Below the pieces are notes generated by a model. It ran no database searches. It saw only the letters and a list, made by a program, of their open reading frames with translations, and was not told where the DNA came from. Shown here piece after piece: positions 1-8,639 of a stretch of 64,000 bases of DNA. Made by a program: the position numbers and the translations under genes. The stretch is from Citricoccus sp. K5 (GTDB lineage: Bacteria; Actinomycetota; Actinomycetes; Actinomycetales; Micrococcaceae): NCBI RefSeq assembly GCF_902506195.1, contig NZ_LR732817.1, positions 1,688,909 through 1,752,908 of the forward strand, given 5' to 3'. The first letter of the stretch is position 1; every line of letters starts with the position of its first letter.

Positions 1-1198
1 ACGCCGCTTGGGGGAATTTGCGGCGGATGTCATCGGCCACCCGATCCGCCTCGGACCAGTCTGCCGGGGCGCTCTCGTCCTCCCACAACAAGGCCTCCTG
101 CACCACCTCGTCGGCACCGGACAATCGCTCCGCGCGGATCCCCAACAACCGGACCGGCATCCGTTGGCCGTCCATGAGCCCGGCCAGGAGAGATCCAGCC
201 GCCTCAGCGAGGGGACCGGCGGAGTCCACCGGCGTCGTCAGAGTCATGGTGCGTGTCTTCACGGACAGGTCCGGCGCCTTGACCTTGACGCTGACCGCCC
301 CCGCACGGAAGCCGGCCCGGCGCAGTCGGATGGCACCCTCATGGGCCAGGGCGACCAGGTGCCGGTGGAGCTCGGCCGGGTCGCGCACATCTTGCTCGAA
401 CGTCTTCTCCACACCCAGGCTCTTGGTCTCCCGCTCGGGCGTGACGGGGCGGGGATCGATCCCCCGGGCCAGCTTCAGCAGGGCCGGCCCCTGGACTCCG
501 AGCCACCGTTCCATCCGCTGTGGGGCCTGGGCTGCCAGATCAGCCACCGTGGTGAGGCCGGCCGCCACCAGTCGCTGGCGCAGGACCGGACCCACACCCC
601 AGAGGGCGGAGACCGGCAGAGGATCCAGGTAGGCGCGGGTCCGCTCCGGCGGGACCACCACGAGACCATCCGGCTTGGCCCGCGTGGAGGCGATCTTGGC
701 CACGGATTTGGTAGCCGCCGCGCCAACGGTGCAGGGCAGCCCCGTCCGTTCACGGACCTGCTCCCGGATCAGGGCGCCGATCCGCGCGGGCGAACCAAGC
801 CGGCGTCGTGCCCCGGAGACATCCAGGAAGGCCTCGTCAATGCTGAGCTGTTCCAGTGTCGGCGTGAACGATTCCAGGATCCGCATCACGTCAGAGGATG
901 CCGAGACATAGCGTTCGTGCCGGGGTTCCACCACGGCAACGCCCGGGCACAGCGCCTGGGCGTGCGCTAGCGGCATGGCCGAGCGGACTCCGAAGGCGCG
1001 CGCCTCGTAGGAGGCGGACAGGACCACCGATCGGCCGCCGCGGTGTGCGACGAGCGAGGGGATTCCCGCCAGCTCCGGGTGGTCGAGCAACTCCACCGAT
1101 AGGAAGAAGGCATCCATGTCCACGTGCAGGATCACGGCGTCCCAGGAACCATCCGATCCGCCGGTCTCGGCGGACGTCAGGGTCCTGCGGTCTGTCAT
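1..1198 (-). CDS. dinB: DNA polymerase IV (Y-family), 3' end off the window
   Basis: Error-prone translesion polymerase. The reading begins at the ATG at 1198 and stays open to base 1, about 399 codons, so the C-terminus is missing. Near the N-terminus is the first metal-binding motif HVDMDAFFLSVE; further on come SYEARAFGVRSAMP and the catalytic LSIDEAFLDVSG, then the helix-hairpin-helix-like segment ALWGVGPVLRQRL and the little-finger region. There is no Shine-Dalgarno; a TAAGCT hexamer (1205-1210) lies six bases before the ATG, which suggests a leaderless mRNA. It is divergent from the polyprenyl synthase gene. No LexA-type box of the TCGAAC-N4-GTTCGA kind is visible in the short gap, so SOS control is not supported here. 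Family identity is clear from the motifs. Confidence 0.93.
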   Translation of the reverse strand, partial: MTDRRTLTSAETGGSDGSWDAVILHVDMDAFFLSVELLDHPELAGIPSLVAHRGGRSVVLSASYEARAFGVRSAMPLAHAQALCPGVAVVEPRHERYVSASSDVMRILESFTPTLEQLSIDEAFLDVSGARRRLGSPARIGALIREQVRERTGLPCTVGAAATKSVAKIASTRAKPDGLVVVPPERTRAYLDPLPVSALWGVGPVLRQRLVAAGLTTVADLAAQAPQRMERWLGVQGPALLKLARGIDPRPVTPERETKSLGVEKTFEQDVRDPAELHRHLVALAHEGAIRLRRAGFRAGAVSVKVKAPDLSVKTRTMTLTTPVDSAGPLAEAAGSLLAGLMDGQRMPVRLLGIRAERLSGADEVVQEALLWEDESAPADWSEADRVADDIRRKFPQAA

Positions 1199-1226
1199 GG
1201 GACCAGCTTAGGGCCCGCGGCCACAG

Positions 1227-1232
1227 GTAGTC
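1227..1232 (+). promoter_or_regulatory. Candidate -10 hexamer for the polyprenyl synthase gene
   Basis: TAGTCT fits the actinobacterial TANNNT -10 and lies about 40 bases before the GTG start at 1274. No convincing -35 is seen. Position-based inference only. Confidence 0.35.
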
Positions 1233-1273
1233 TGAGCACGCCGCCTGACCGCCCAAGGAGCCCAAGGAGCACC

Positions 1274-2383
1274 GTGCCCTTCCCCTCTTCTGTCCCCCAG
1301 ACCACTGATGCCGACCGCGAGTCGGCCTTCGTCCAGGCCGTAGGGGTTCGCCTGGTCGAGCTGTTGGACGGGTACCATGGCCGCGCTGCGGCGATCTCCG
1401 ACTCCGCCACCCCTTTGGTGGAGTCGATCGCCGGACTCGTCCGCGGTGGGAAAAGGATGCGGGCCGTGTTGTCCTGGTGGGGATGGCAGGGTGCCGGCGG
1501 CAACCCCGATGATCCGCTCATCCTGGATGCGGCCGTGGCACTCGAGTTGTTCCAGGCCGCGGCCCTGATCCATGACGACATCCTTGACCGGTCCGACACC
1601 CGTCGGGGAGCCCCCAGCATCCACCGTGCCTTCGAAGCCCGGCACCAGCAGGCGGGTTGGCGGCAGGACCCGGGCCATTTCGGCGTGTCCGCCGCCGTCC
1701 TGACCGGCGACCTGTGCCTGTCCCTCAGCGAGGAGGTGTTCGCCTCCGCCGCCGATGCCTCCACGAACCCGGCGGGCGCACGAGGCCTGTTCAACGAGAT
1801 GCGGTTCGAGGTCATGGCCGGCCAGTACCTGGACATCCTCGACGAGGTCGAGGTGCCGGGCCAGGACCCGGCCGAGGCCCTCCAGCGGGCTCGCACGGTC
1901 CTGCGGTTCAAGTCCGCCCGGTACTCCGTGGTCCACCCGCTGGGCCTGGGTGGGATCCTGTCCGGCGCCGACGGGGACATGCTGGAGCACTATGGCCGGT
2001 TCTCCGCGCCTCTGGGTGAGGCGTTCCAATTGCAGGACGACCTGCTCGGGGTCTTCGGAGACCCCGAGGTGACCGGGAAGCCGGCCGGGGACGATCTGCG
2101 CGAGGGGAAGCGCACCGAACTGGTGGCACACGCCCTCGACCTGCTCACCCCCAGCCAGGTGGCGGAAGTGGAGGCAGCGTTGGGCGATCCGGACTTGACC
2201 CCTGAGGCCGTGTCCCGGATCCAGACGCTGCTGGAATCAGGAGGCGCACGTGCCCGGGTGGAGAGTGAGGTCCTCGATCTCGGTGATGCTTCTCTGGCCG
2301 CCCTCGCCGAAGCTCCCATGGACCAGGGCGCCAAGGTGGGACTGGAGCGATTGGCCCGGCAGATCCTGGACCGGAAGCGCTAG
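1274..2383 (+). CDS. idsA: Polyprenyl (geranylgeranyl/farnesyl-type) diphosphate synthase
   Basis: Trans-isoprenyl diphosphate synthase of about 369 residues that condenses isopentenyl diphosphate onto allylic primers. The first aspartate-rich motif is DDILD at about residues 101-105, within LIHDDILDRSDTRRG. The second is QDDLLGVFGD at about 254-263, followed by KPAGDDLREGKRT. GKRMR near residue 60 is the substrate-diphosphate lysine/arginine region. The GTG at 1274 is preferred because AAGGAG lies four bases upstream; the frame is open further upstream but overlaps dinB. In Mycobacterium the same position (Rv2173, idsA2) is next to the Rv2175c/pknL cluster, which supports orthology. Chain length of the product cannot be read from the sequence. 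It converges on the next gene with a 22-base gap. Confidence 0.9.
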   Translation: MPFPSSVPQTTDADRESAFVQAVGVRLVELLDGYHGRAAAISDSATPLVESIAGLVRGGKRMRAVLSWWGWQGAGGNPDDPLILDAAVALELFQAAALIHDDILDRSDTRRGAPSIHRAFEARHQQAGWRQDPGHFGVSAAVLTGDLCLSLSEEVFASAADASTNPAGARGLFNEMRFEVMAGQYLDILDEVEVPGQDPAEALQRARTVLRFKSARYSVVHPLGLGGILSGADGDMLEHYGRFSAPLGEAFQLQDDLLGVFGDPEVTGKPAGDDLREGKRTELVAHALDLLTPSQVAEVEAALGDPDLTPEAVSRIQTLLESGGARARVESEVLDLGDASLAALAEAPMDQGAKVGLERLARQILDRKR

Positions 2384-2405
2384 CCTCCGGCCGGTGGATT
2401 GACGA

Positions 2406-2795
2406 CTACCAGGCCAGGGCCTGCGCCCTCCGGCGAATCTCCGTCTTGCGGCCCTCCCGCAACGCGTCGATCGGGCGGCCCGGGAGGGACTCGTCCGGAG
2501 TGTAGAGCCATCGAATGGCCTCTTCATCCGAGAACCTGGCGTCCCTGAGGACCGAGATGGTCCCCTTCAGCGGCTCCAGGGGCCCGTCCTCCACCAGGAA
2601 GAGCGCCGGAATGGCGCGGGCGTGACGTTCACCGACCTTGGCGGTCAGCAATCGTCCCTCACTGACCATGTTGTGGACCCGGGTGACCGGGATGTCCCAT
2701 TTCTCGGCCAGGTCGGGAAGGAACTCCCAGTCCTGCACCAGGTCTTCGAGCGTCGGCTCCTGCGATGCGGCGTTGTTGCCTGCGGCGGTATTCAC
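2406..2795 (-). CDS. Rv2175c-type winged-helix DNA-binding protein
   Basis: A 129-residue protein with an N-terminal winged helix-turn-helix (LPDLAEKWDIPVTRVHNMVSEGRLL, about residues 27-52) and a C-terminal domain ending LREGKTEI-like (ALREGRKTEIRRRAQALAW). This is the Rv2175c family; in M. tuberculosis that protein is a DNA-binding substrate of PknL, and a PknL-like kinase gene lies 2 kb away here. The GTG at 2795 is preceded by TAGGCT (2802-2807) exactly six bases upstream and no Shine-Dalgarno, so a leaderless start is likely. The N-terminal segment TAAGNNAASQEPTLEDLV carries a Thr/Ser-rich tail that could hold the kinase target, but that is inference. Confidence 0.82.
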   Translation of the reverse strand: MNTAAGNNAASQEPTLEDLVQDWEFLPDLAEKWDIPVTRVHNMVSEGRLLTAKVGERHARAIPALFLVEDGPLEPLKGTISVLRDARFSDEEAIRWLYTPDESLPGRPIDALREGRKTEIRRRAQALAW

Positions 2796-2984
2796 CCGTC
2801 CAGCCTAACGACTGACACGGCAGCCTGGGACACCCGCACCCGGGGGCGACTGACAGGACTGTCCACGCGCAACACGGCTACGTTGCCGAATCGTTACCGT
2901 CTAGATTCCCTTCCGTAACTACCTTCAGGTACGTTTACATCTGTCACATTTTCATTACAGGCATCATCAGACGTGGTTTGTCAT

Positions 2985-3005
2985 TCTGTTCACACCCGTG
3001 ACAGA
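2985..3005 (+). promoter_or_regulatory. Hairpin-forming inverted repeat in the leader of the LysM gene
   Basis: TCTGTTCAC, a four-base loop and GTGACAGA form an 8-bp stem with one bulged T, 40 bases before the ATG of the LysM transglycosylase. The 249-base upstream region (2796-3044) is unusually AT-rich for this genome, with TTTACAT and ATTTTCATTACAG stretches. It may be a protein operator or an RNA hairpin; I did not recognise a known riboswitch. Confidence 0.35.
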
Positions 3006-3044
3006 AGCAGCCTCGGTGGTGCAGCACCTTCAGAGGAAACCCAC

Positions 3045-4751
3045 ATGACTGATCGCCCTTCCGGCACGCCACGCCTGTTGAAGTCCGCCCTGGCCACGTC
3101 GACCCTGCCGCTCATGGTGCTGGGCTCAGCCGCCCTGGCCACGCCGGCGGTGGCCGACGCCCCCCGTCAAGCGCTCACCCCCCGGTCCGCCTCGCCCGTG
3201 AACATCGAGACGGCACAGGTGCGCCTCTCGTCAGCGTCACTGGCCTCCAGCGTTCCCGCCTCCTTCTCCGGCGCCGTCAAGACCGCCAAGGCTGCCTCCA
3301 GCTACACGGTCAAGGCCGGGGACACCCTGTCCCACATCGCCGTACGTCACGATCTCTCGCTGTCGGCACTCCTGAAGGCCAACGGCCTCGCAGCGTCCAC
3401 GATCATCCACCCGGGCCAGAAGATCACGCTCCCGGGCTCCGCGCCGTCGTCCTCCACGTCCGGCCAGACCGCATCCAGCGGCACCAACGCCCAGACCTAC
3501 ACCGTCAAGGCCGGGGATACCCTGTCCCACGTCGCTGTACGCCATGACCTCGCCCTCTCCTCCCTGTTGAAGGCGAACGGCCTCTCCGCTTCGTCGCTCA
3601 TCTACCCGGGCCAGAAGCTCAAGCTCTCCGGCGGTGCTACGGCGAATCCGGCCTCGTCCGGCGGTTCCACCACCGGCGCTTCGACCACCGGTGCCGCGGC
3701 CACCGCAAAGACCTACACCGTCGTCTCTGGAGACACTCTGTACAGCATCTCCTCCCGGCACGGCGTCAGCCTGTCCACGCTCCTCAAGGCCAATGGCATC
3801 GCCGCCTCCTCCACCATCTACCCGGGACAGCAGCTCAAGCTCTCCGGCGGCAGCACGCCTGCCTCCACGCCGGCCGGTTCCCCTGCCGGGAACGCTACGG
3901 CCTCGACCTACACGGTGAAGTCGGGCGACACCCTCTCCGGCATCGCCGCTCGGAACGGCATGGGCCTCTCCGTCCTGATGAAAGCCAATGGCCTGTCCTC
4001 GACCGCCACCATCCACCCGGGCCAGACGCTCAAGCTCTCCGGCAACACCACGGTCGCCCCTGCCTCCTCCGGGACTTCGGCAGACAGCACCGTGCAGTCG
4101 TACACCGTCAAGTCAGGTGACACCCTCTACGGCATCGCATCACGGAACGGCATCAGCCTCGCCAGCCTGCTGCAGGCGAACGGCTTCAGTGAGACGGCCA
4201 CCATCCACCCGGGCCAGACGCTTAAGCTCTCCGGCTCCGGGGCATCCGCCGCACCGGCCGAGGACGACCTGGTCCCGAACACCTTCCTGCACTACACCTA
4301 CCCTGACCACATCGTCCGCGACGCCAACGAGAACAAGCGGGCCCTGCTCAATGCCGGGGTGCCGTCCCGTTCCCAGATGCAGGCGATCATCGCGGACACC
4401 GCCCGTCAGATGGGCGTCGATCCCTCCCTGGCCTTGGCCCACGCCTTCACCGAGTCCAGCTTCAACCACGCCTCGGTCTCCCCGGCCAACGCGATCGGCG
4501 CCATGCAGGTCATCCCGAGCTCGGGCGACTGGGCCTCAGACCTGGTGGGTCGCAAGCTCAACCTGCTGGACCCGCATGACAACGCGACGGCCGGCGTCGC
4601 AATCATCCGCCAGCTGCAGCGCACGGCCGGGTCCTTCGACATCGGCGTGGCGGCCTACTACCAGGGACTGGGCGGTGTGCAGCGCAACGGCATGAAGCCG
4701 GACACCAAGGACTATGTGGCCAAGGTCAAGAACTACATGAAGCGCTTCTGA
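3045..4751 (+). CDS. Secreted five-LysM lytic transglycosylase
   Basis: Peptidoglycan-binding, cell-wall-remodelling enzyme of about 568 residues. An export signal spans residues 1-38 (positively charged start, LMVLGSAALATPAVA, cleavage near AVA-DA). Five LysM repeats follow at roughly 86-128, 152-196, 224-268, 288-332 and 352-395; each starts YTV(K/V)xGDTL and ends with a PGQxxxL pattern, separated by Ser/Thr/Ala-rich linkers. The C-terminal 125 residues are an SLT (GH23-like) domain with the catalytic Glu in FTESSFNH (about residue 469) and AIGAMQVIPSSG. The start is set by AGAGGA seven bases before the ATG at 3045; an in-frame extension upstream lacks a signal peptide. The gene sits between the Rv2175c-like regulator and the PASTA kinase, whose extracellular domains also bind cell-wall fragments. 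Confidence 0.9.
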   Translation: MTDRPSGTPRLLKSALATSTLPLMVLGSAALATPAVADAPRQALTPRSASPVNIETAQVRLSSASLASSVPASFSGAVKTAKAASSYTVKAGDTLSHIAVRHDLSLSALLKANGLAASTIIHPGQKITLPGSAPSSSTSGQTASSGTNAQTYTVKAGDTLSHVAVRHDLALSSLLKANGLSASSLIYPGQKLKLSGGATANPASSGGSTTGASTTGAAATAKTYTVVSGDTLYSISSRHGVSLSTLLKANGIAASSTIYPGQQLKLSGGSTPASTPAGSPAGNATASTYTVKSGDTLSGIAARNGMGLSVLMKANGLSSTATIHPGQTLKLSGNTTVAPASSGTSADSTVQSYTVKSGDTLYGIASRNGISLASLLQANGFSETATIHPGQTLKLSGSGASAAPAEDDLVPNTFLHYTYPDHIVRDANENKRALLNAGVPSRSQMQAIIADTARQMGVDPSLALAHAFTESSFNHASVSPANAIGAMQVIPSSGDWASDLVGRKLNLLDPHDNATAGVAIIRQLQRTAGSFDIGVAAYYQGLGGVQRNGMKPDTKDYVAKVKNYMKRF

Positions 4752-4797
4752 CCCTCTGGTCCCCGGACCGGACGCTGCTCCGGTCTACCCTGTAATG

Positions 4798-7098
4798 GTG
4801 AAGGAATACCGCGCCGACCCCATGAACGGGACCGTCATCGAGGGACGGTACGAGGTCCGAACCAGGCTGGCCCGGGGCGGCATGTCCACGGTGTACCTTG
4901 CGGTGGACCGGCGCCTGGACCGCGAGGTCGCACTCAAGGTCCTCTACCCCCACCTCGCCGAGAACCCCGACCTGGTCGAGCGGTTCGAGCAGGAGGCCAA
5001 GACCGCCGCCCGTCTCTCCCATCCGCACGTGGTCAACGTGCTGGACCAGGGCGTGGACGAGCACCCGGACGGAAACCTCGCCTATCTCGTCATGGAGTAT
5101 GTGCCGGGATACACGTTGCGCACGGTCCTGGATCGGCGCAACTCCATGACCCCTCGTGTGGCGTTGGCCTATCTCGAGGCCATCGTCGACGGGCTGGCGG
5201 CGGCCCACCGGGCCGGCCTGGTCCACCGGGACATGAAGCCGGAGAACGTGCTGGTGTCCCGGGACGGTCGCATCAAGGTCGCCGACTTCGGACTGGCTCG
5301 CGCCACCACCAATTTCACCGGGACGGGCGCTGCCCTGGTCGGCACCGTCGCCTACATCTCCCCGGAACTGGTCAGCGGCTCCCCCGCGGACGAACGCAGT
5401 GACGTCTACGCCGTCGGCATCATGGCGTACGAGATGCTGACGGGACGCCAGCCCTTCACCGGGTCTTCCCCCATCCAGGTGGCCTACCAGCACATCAACA
5501 ACGAGGTGCCCGCCCCTTCCGGGGCGGTCCCGGGAATGGCCGCCGACCTGGACCGGCTGGTGCAGTGGTCGACGGCGCCAAACGCACGCGACCGCCCGGC
5601 GGACGCCGCCGTCCTCTTGGCCGAGATCCGCAGTCTCCGCTCGTCCCTCCCGGACGAGGACTTGGACATCGAGGCACCGGCGGCTGGCGGGACGGCAGCG
5701 GCCGCCGGCGGTCCGGCTGGCACCGAGGTGCTGGGATCTCGGGGAAACCACCCCGACGCAGAGCCCCACGTTCCCCAGGATGCCGACGACGGCGACGTGC
5801 CCTTGGACGACGGCGACGAGGCCTGGGACCACGGCGAGTCCTGGGACGATGACTCCACGGACGTCATCGGGTCCGTGGACCACGTCGATGCCACCGACGT
5901 CCTGGATCCCGGGGCGACGACGTTCCTACCACCGGCCGTGCCGCCGTCCGGCCATCACCGGACCTCGGTGCTGCCCACGCTCCAGCCAGACGAGCACGGT
6001 AGGCCACCTGCTGTGCCCTCCGACCCGTCCGACTCGTCGGGCTCGTCCGGTGCGCCCGTCTTCGACGCACCGACGACGGACCGACCCGGTAGCACGGGGC
6101 GGACAGTCAGGGCACCGGGCCGTTCCTCGTCTGCGCGCCAGGAGCGGCGCCAGGCAGCCCGCCGGGCGAAGACCCCCACGGAGGTCCTCGGTCACCGGAG
6201 CGGCAAGCGCATGTGGATCTGGGCCGCCGTCGTCATCATCATCACGGCCATCCTGGTACTGGCGGGCTGGTTCTTCGGTGCCGGCCCCGGCGGCGTGGTC
6301 ACTGTCCCGGAGGTGGAGGGCCGTAGCAAAGTCTCCGCGGTGGATGCGCTCCAGCAGACAGGAGTCGGCTATGCCCTGGCCAGCGTGCACCATGACGTGG
6401 TGGCCGAGGACAGCGTGATCGCCACCGATCCCCGGGGCGGAACCGAGGTGAGGCGGTTCAACACGGTGCTGGTCACCGTGTCCTTGGGACCTGAACTGTT
6501 TCAGGTGCCCGATCTGACCGGCCTGGAGCAGGACGAGGCCGAAGCCACCCTCCAGGACGCCGAACTGGTCTTGGGCACCGTGACCCACGAATACTCTGAC
6601 ACCGTGGAGCAGGGCTCCGTCCTCAGCCAGTCCCCCGCCGCCGCAGACGAGCTGCGCCGCAACCACGCGGTCTCCGTCGTCGTCTCGGAGGGACCCCAGC
6701 CGGTCGCCGTCCCGGACCTCTCCGGGATGACGGTGGAGGAGGCCACGTCCGAGCTGGAGACGGCCGGCCTGCAACTGGAGATCAGCGGCAGCGAACATTC
6801 CGCCTCCGTCGAGGCGGGCCGCATCATCACCCAGGAGCCGGCCGAGGGCGACGTCCTGCCAGGGTCGACAGTCACGGCAGTCCAATCACTGGGGCCGAGG
6901 ATGATTGCGGTCCCCGATGTCACCGGCCAGTCCCAGGGTGAGGCGCGCCGTCAACTCGAGGAGGCAGGCTTCGAGGTGGAGGAGACCGAGATCCTCGGTG
7001 ATTTCTTCGGCAGCCGCGAGGGCCGGGTCCGGAACCAGTCACCGGAGTCCGGAGCCGAGGCGGCCGAGGGATCCACGGTGCGGATCCTCATCCTCTAG
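4798..7098 (+). CDS. pknL: PknL/PknB-type Ser/Thr protein kinase with four PASTA domains
   Basis: Membrane-spanning eukaryotic-type kinase of about 766 residues. The kinase domain (about 14-280) shows the glycine loop ARGGMSTVYLA, lysine in VALKVLYPHL, catalytic HRDMKPEN, DFG and an activation loop ending TVAYISPEL. A long acidic, Pro/Ser-rich juxtamembrane linker (about 285-465) leads to one TM helix (MWIWAAVVIIITAILVLAGW, about 471-492). Four extracellular PASTA repeats follow, each beginning VP-D/E-(V/L). By position (next to Rv2175c-like and aroG) it is the PknL counterpart, yet mycobacterial PknL lacks PASTA domains; these are typical of PknB. The GTG at 4798 is chosen over the ATG at 4795 because TACCCT (4786-4791) ends six bases before it, fitting a leaderless start. 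It converges on aroG across a strong hairpin. Confidence 0.93.
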   Translation: MKEYRADPMNGTVIEGRYEVRTRLARGGMSTVYLAVDRRLDREVALKVLYPHLAENPDLVERFEQEAKTAARLSHPHVVNVLDQGVDEHPDGNLAYLVMEYVPGYTLRTVLDRRNSMTPRVALAYLEAIVDGLAAAHRAGLVHRDMKPENVLVSRDGRIKVADFGLARATTNFTGTGAALVGTVAYISPELVSGSPADERSDVYAVGIMAYEMLTGRQPFTGSSPIQVAYQHINNEVPAPSGAVPGMAADLDRLVQWSTAPNARDRPADAAVLLAEIRSLRSSLPDEDLDIEAPAAGGTAAAAGGPAGTEVLGSRGNHPDAEPHVPQDADDGDVPLDDGDEAWDHGESWDDDSTDVIGSVDHVDATDVLDPGATTFLPPAVPPSGHHRTSVLPTLQPDEHGRPPAVPSDPSDSSGSSGAPVFDAPTTDRPGSTGRTVRAPGRSSSARQERRQAARRAKTPTEVLGHRSGKRMWIWAAVVIIITAILVLAGWFFGAGPGGVVTVPEVEGRSKVSAVDALQQTGVGYALASVHHDVVAEDSVIATDPRGGTEVRRFNTVLVTVSLGPELFQVPDLTGLEQDEAEATLQDAELVLGTVTHEYSDTVEQGSVLSQSPAAADELRRNHAVSVVVSEGPQPVAVPDLSGMTVEEATSELETAGLQLEISGSEHSASVEAGRIITQEPAEGDVLPGSTVTAVQSLGPRMIAVPDVTGQSQGEARRQLEEAGFEVEETEILGDFFGSREGRVRNQSPESGAEAAEGSTVRILIL

Positions 7099-7150
7099 TC
7101 CGCCGGTGCTCTAGGCCTCCCGTGTCCGGCGGCGGGTCGTCCGGACCAAT

Positions 7151-7183
7151 GCGGACGTCCGGCCGATCGGGCCGGACGTCCGC
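7151..7183. terminator. Bidirectional hairpin terminator between pknL and aroG
   Basis: GCGGACGTCCGGCC (7151-7164) and its exact reverse complement (7170-7183) form a 14-bp perfect stem with a five-base loop. It lies between convergent stop codons and has no U-tract, as is common in high-GC actinobacteria. Confidence 0.8.
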
Positions 7184-7191
7184 CGCGTGCT

Positions 7192-8595
7192 CTAGACCGA
7201 GCGGCCGGGGTGGGACAGCGCCTCGGTGACCAGGAACGCCATCTCGAGGGACTGCTGATGGTTCAGCCGCGGATCCACCAACGTCTCGTAGCGGTCGGCG
7301 AAAGACGACTCGTCGATCGGGTCAGAACCACCCAGGCACTCCGCCACGTCGTCACCGGTCATCTCCACGTGCAGACCACCCGGGTAGGTCCCGGCAGCCC
7401 GATGGACCTCGAAGAAGCCACGTACCTCGTCCATGACGTCGTCGAACCGGCGCGTCTTGTACCCGTTGGCGGCGGTGACCGTGTTTCCGTGCATCGGGTC
7501 GGTGACCCACAGCGGCTGGGATCCGGAATCCCGGACCGCCTCCACCAGGGCAGGCAGGTTCTCCCGGATCCTGCCGGCACCCATCCGGGTGATGAAGGTC
7601 AGCCGGCCCGGCTCGCGTTCGGGATCGAGCTTGTCGATGAGCGCCAGGGCATCCTCGGGTTTCGTGGTGGGCCCGAGCTTCACACCGATCGGGTTCCGGA
7701 CCTTGGAGAGGAACTCGACATGGGCGCCGTCCAGGTCACGGGTCCGCTCGCCGATCCACAGGAAGTGCCCGGAGGTCGAGTACGGCAGGCCGGAGCGGGA
7801 GTCGATACGGGTCAGGGCCCGTTCGTAGTCCAGCAGCAGGGCCTCGTGGGCCGTGAAGAAGTCCGTGCGACGCAGGGCGCTGAAGTCCACGCCCGCGGCG
7901 TCCATGAAGCGCACCGCACGATCGATCTCGCCCGCGAGCTCCTCGTAGCGGGAGTAGGCGGGGTTCTTCATGAACCCCTGGTTCCAGGCATGCACGGACC
8001 GCAGATCGGCGAATCCACCCTGGGTGAAGGCGCGGACCAGGTTCAGCGTGGCCGCGGAGGTGTTGTAGGCCTGGACCATGCGCTGCGGATCGTGACGCCG
8101 GGACTCCGGGGTGAAGTCGAAGCCGTTGACGATCTCGCCGCGGAAGGACGGCAGCGTGACGCCGTCCCGGGTCTCAGTGTCCGAGGACCGGGGCTTGGCG
8201 AACTGGCCGGCCATCCGGCCCATCTTCACCACCGGCAGAGAGGCACCGTACGTCAGTACCACGGCCATCTGGAGGATGGTCTTGACCCGGGCACTGATCT
8301 TGTTGGCCGTGGCGCCGGCGAAGGTCTCGGCACAGTCACCACCCTGGAGCAGGAAGGCCTCGCCCTGGGCGGCTGCGGCCAACTGGGTGCGGAGCACATC
8401 CACCTCACCGGCGAACACCAGCGGCGGGGCGGAGGAGAGCTCCGCCATGGCGGACTCGAACTCGGCCGGATCCTCCCAGGTGGGTTGCTGGGACACCGGC
8501 TTCGACCGCCAGTCATCCAGCCCGGGATAGTCGGCCGCCCCATTGGATTGGGCTGAGCCGAAGGCCGGGAAGTCTGTGGTGGGATCCGAAATCAT
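7192..8595 (-). CDS. aroG: 3-deoxy-7-phosphoheptulonate synthase, class II
   Basis: First enzyme of the shikimate pathway: condenses phosphoenolpyruvate and erythrose 4-phosphate to DAHP. It has 467 residues, typical for the plant/actinobacterial class II enzymes. Diagnostic stretches are LLQGGDCAETFAG (metal-binding Cys), GRMAGQFAKPRSS, GEIVNGFDFTPESR, TSGHFLWIGERTRD, NPIGVKLGPTT and DPMHGNT with the metal-ligand His. The ATG at 8595 has TACCCT (8602-8607) exactly six bases upstream and no Shine-Dalgarno, so the mRNA probably starts at the ATG. plsC lies 45 bases upstream on the same strand. The mycobacterial orthologue Rv2178c is also beside pknL. Confidence 0.96.
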   Translation of the reverse strand: MISDPTTDFPAFGSAQSNGAADYPGLDDWRSKPVSQQPTWEDPAEFESAMAELSSAPPLVFAGEVDVLRTQLAAAAQGEAFLLQGGDCAETFAGATANKISARVKTILQMAVVLTYGASLPVVKMGRMAGQFAKPRSSDTETRDGVTLPSFRGEIVNGFDFTPESRRHDPQRMVQAYNTSAATLNLVRAFTQGGFADLRSVHAWNQGFMKNPAYSRYEELAGEIDRAVRFMDAAGVDFSALRRTDFFTAHEALLLDYERALTRIDSRSGLPYSTSGHFLWIGERTRDLDGAHVEFLSKVRNPIGVKLGPTTKPEDALALIDKLDPEREPGRLTFITRMGAGRIRENLPALVEAVRDSGSQPLWVTDPMHGNTVTAANGYKTRRFDDVMDEVRGFFEVHRAAGTYPGGLHVEMTGDDVAECLGGSDPIDESSFADRYETLVDPRLNHQQSLEMAFLVTEALSHPGRSV

Positions 8596-8639
8596 GGTTA
8601 CAGGGTACGGAACCCGGGCCGTGGATGCGTGCTTGTGAC

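Noticed and set aside
2796-3044. c-di-AMP (ydaO) riboswitch before the LysM gene
   Set aside because: Such switches are frequent before cell-wall hydrolases, but the conserved core sequences were not recognised. Only a hairpin is reported.
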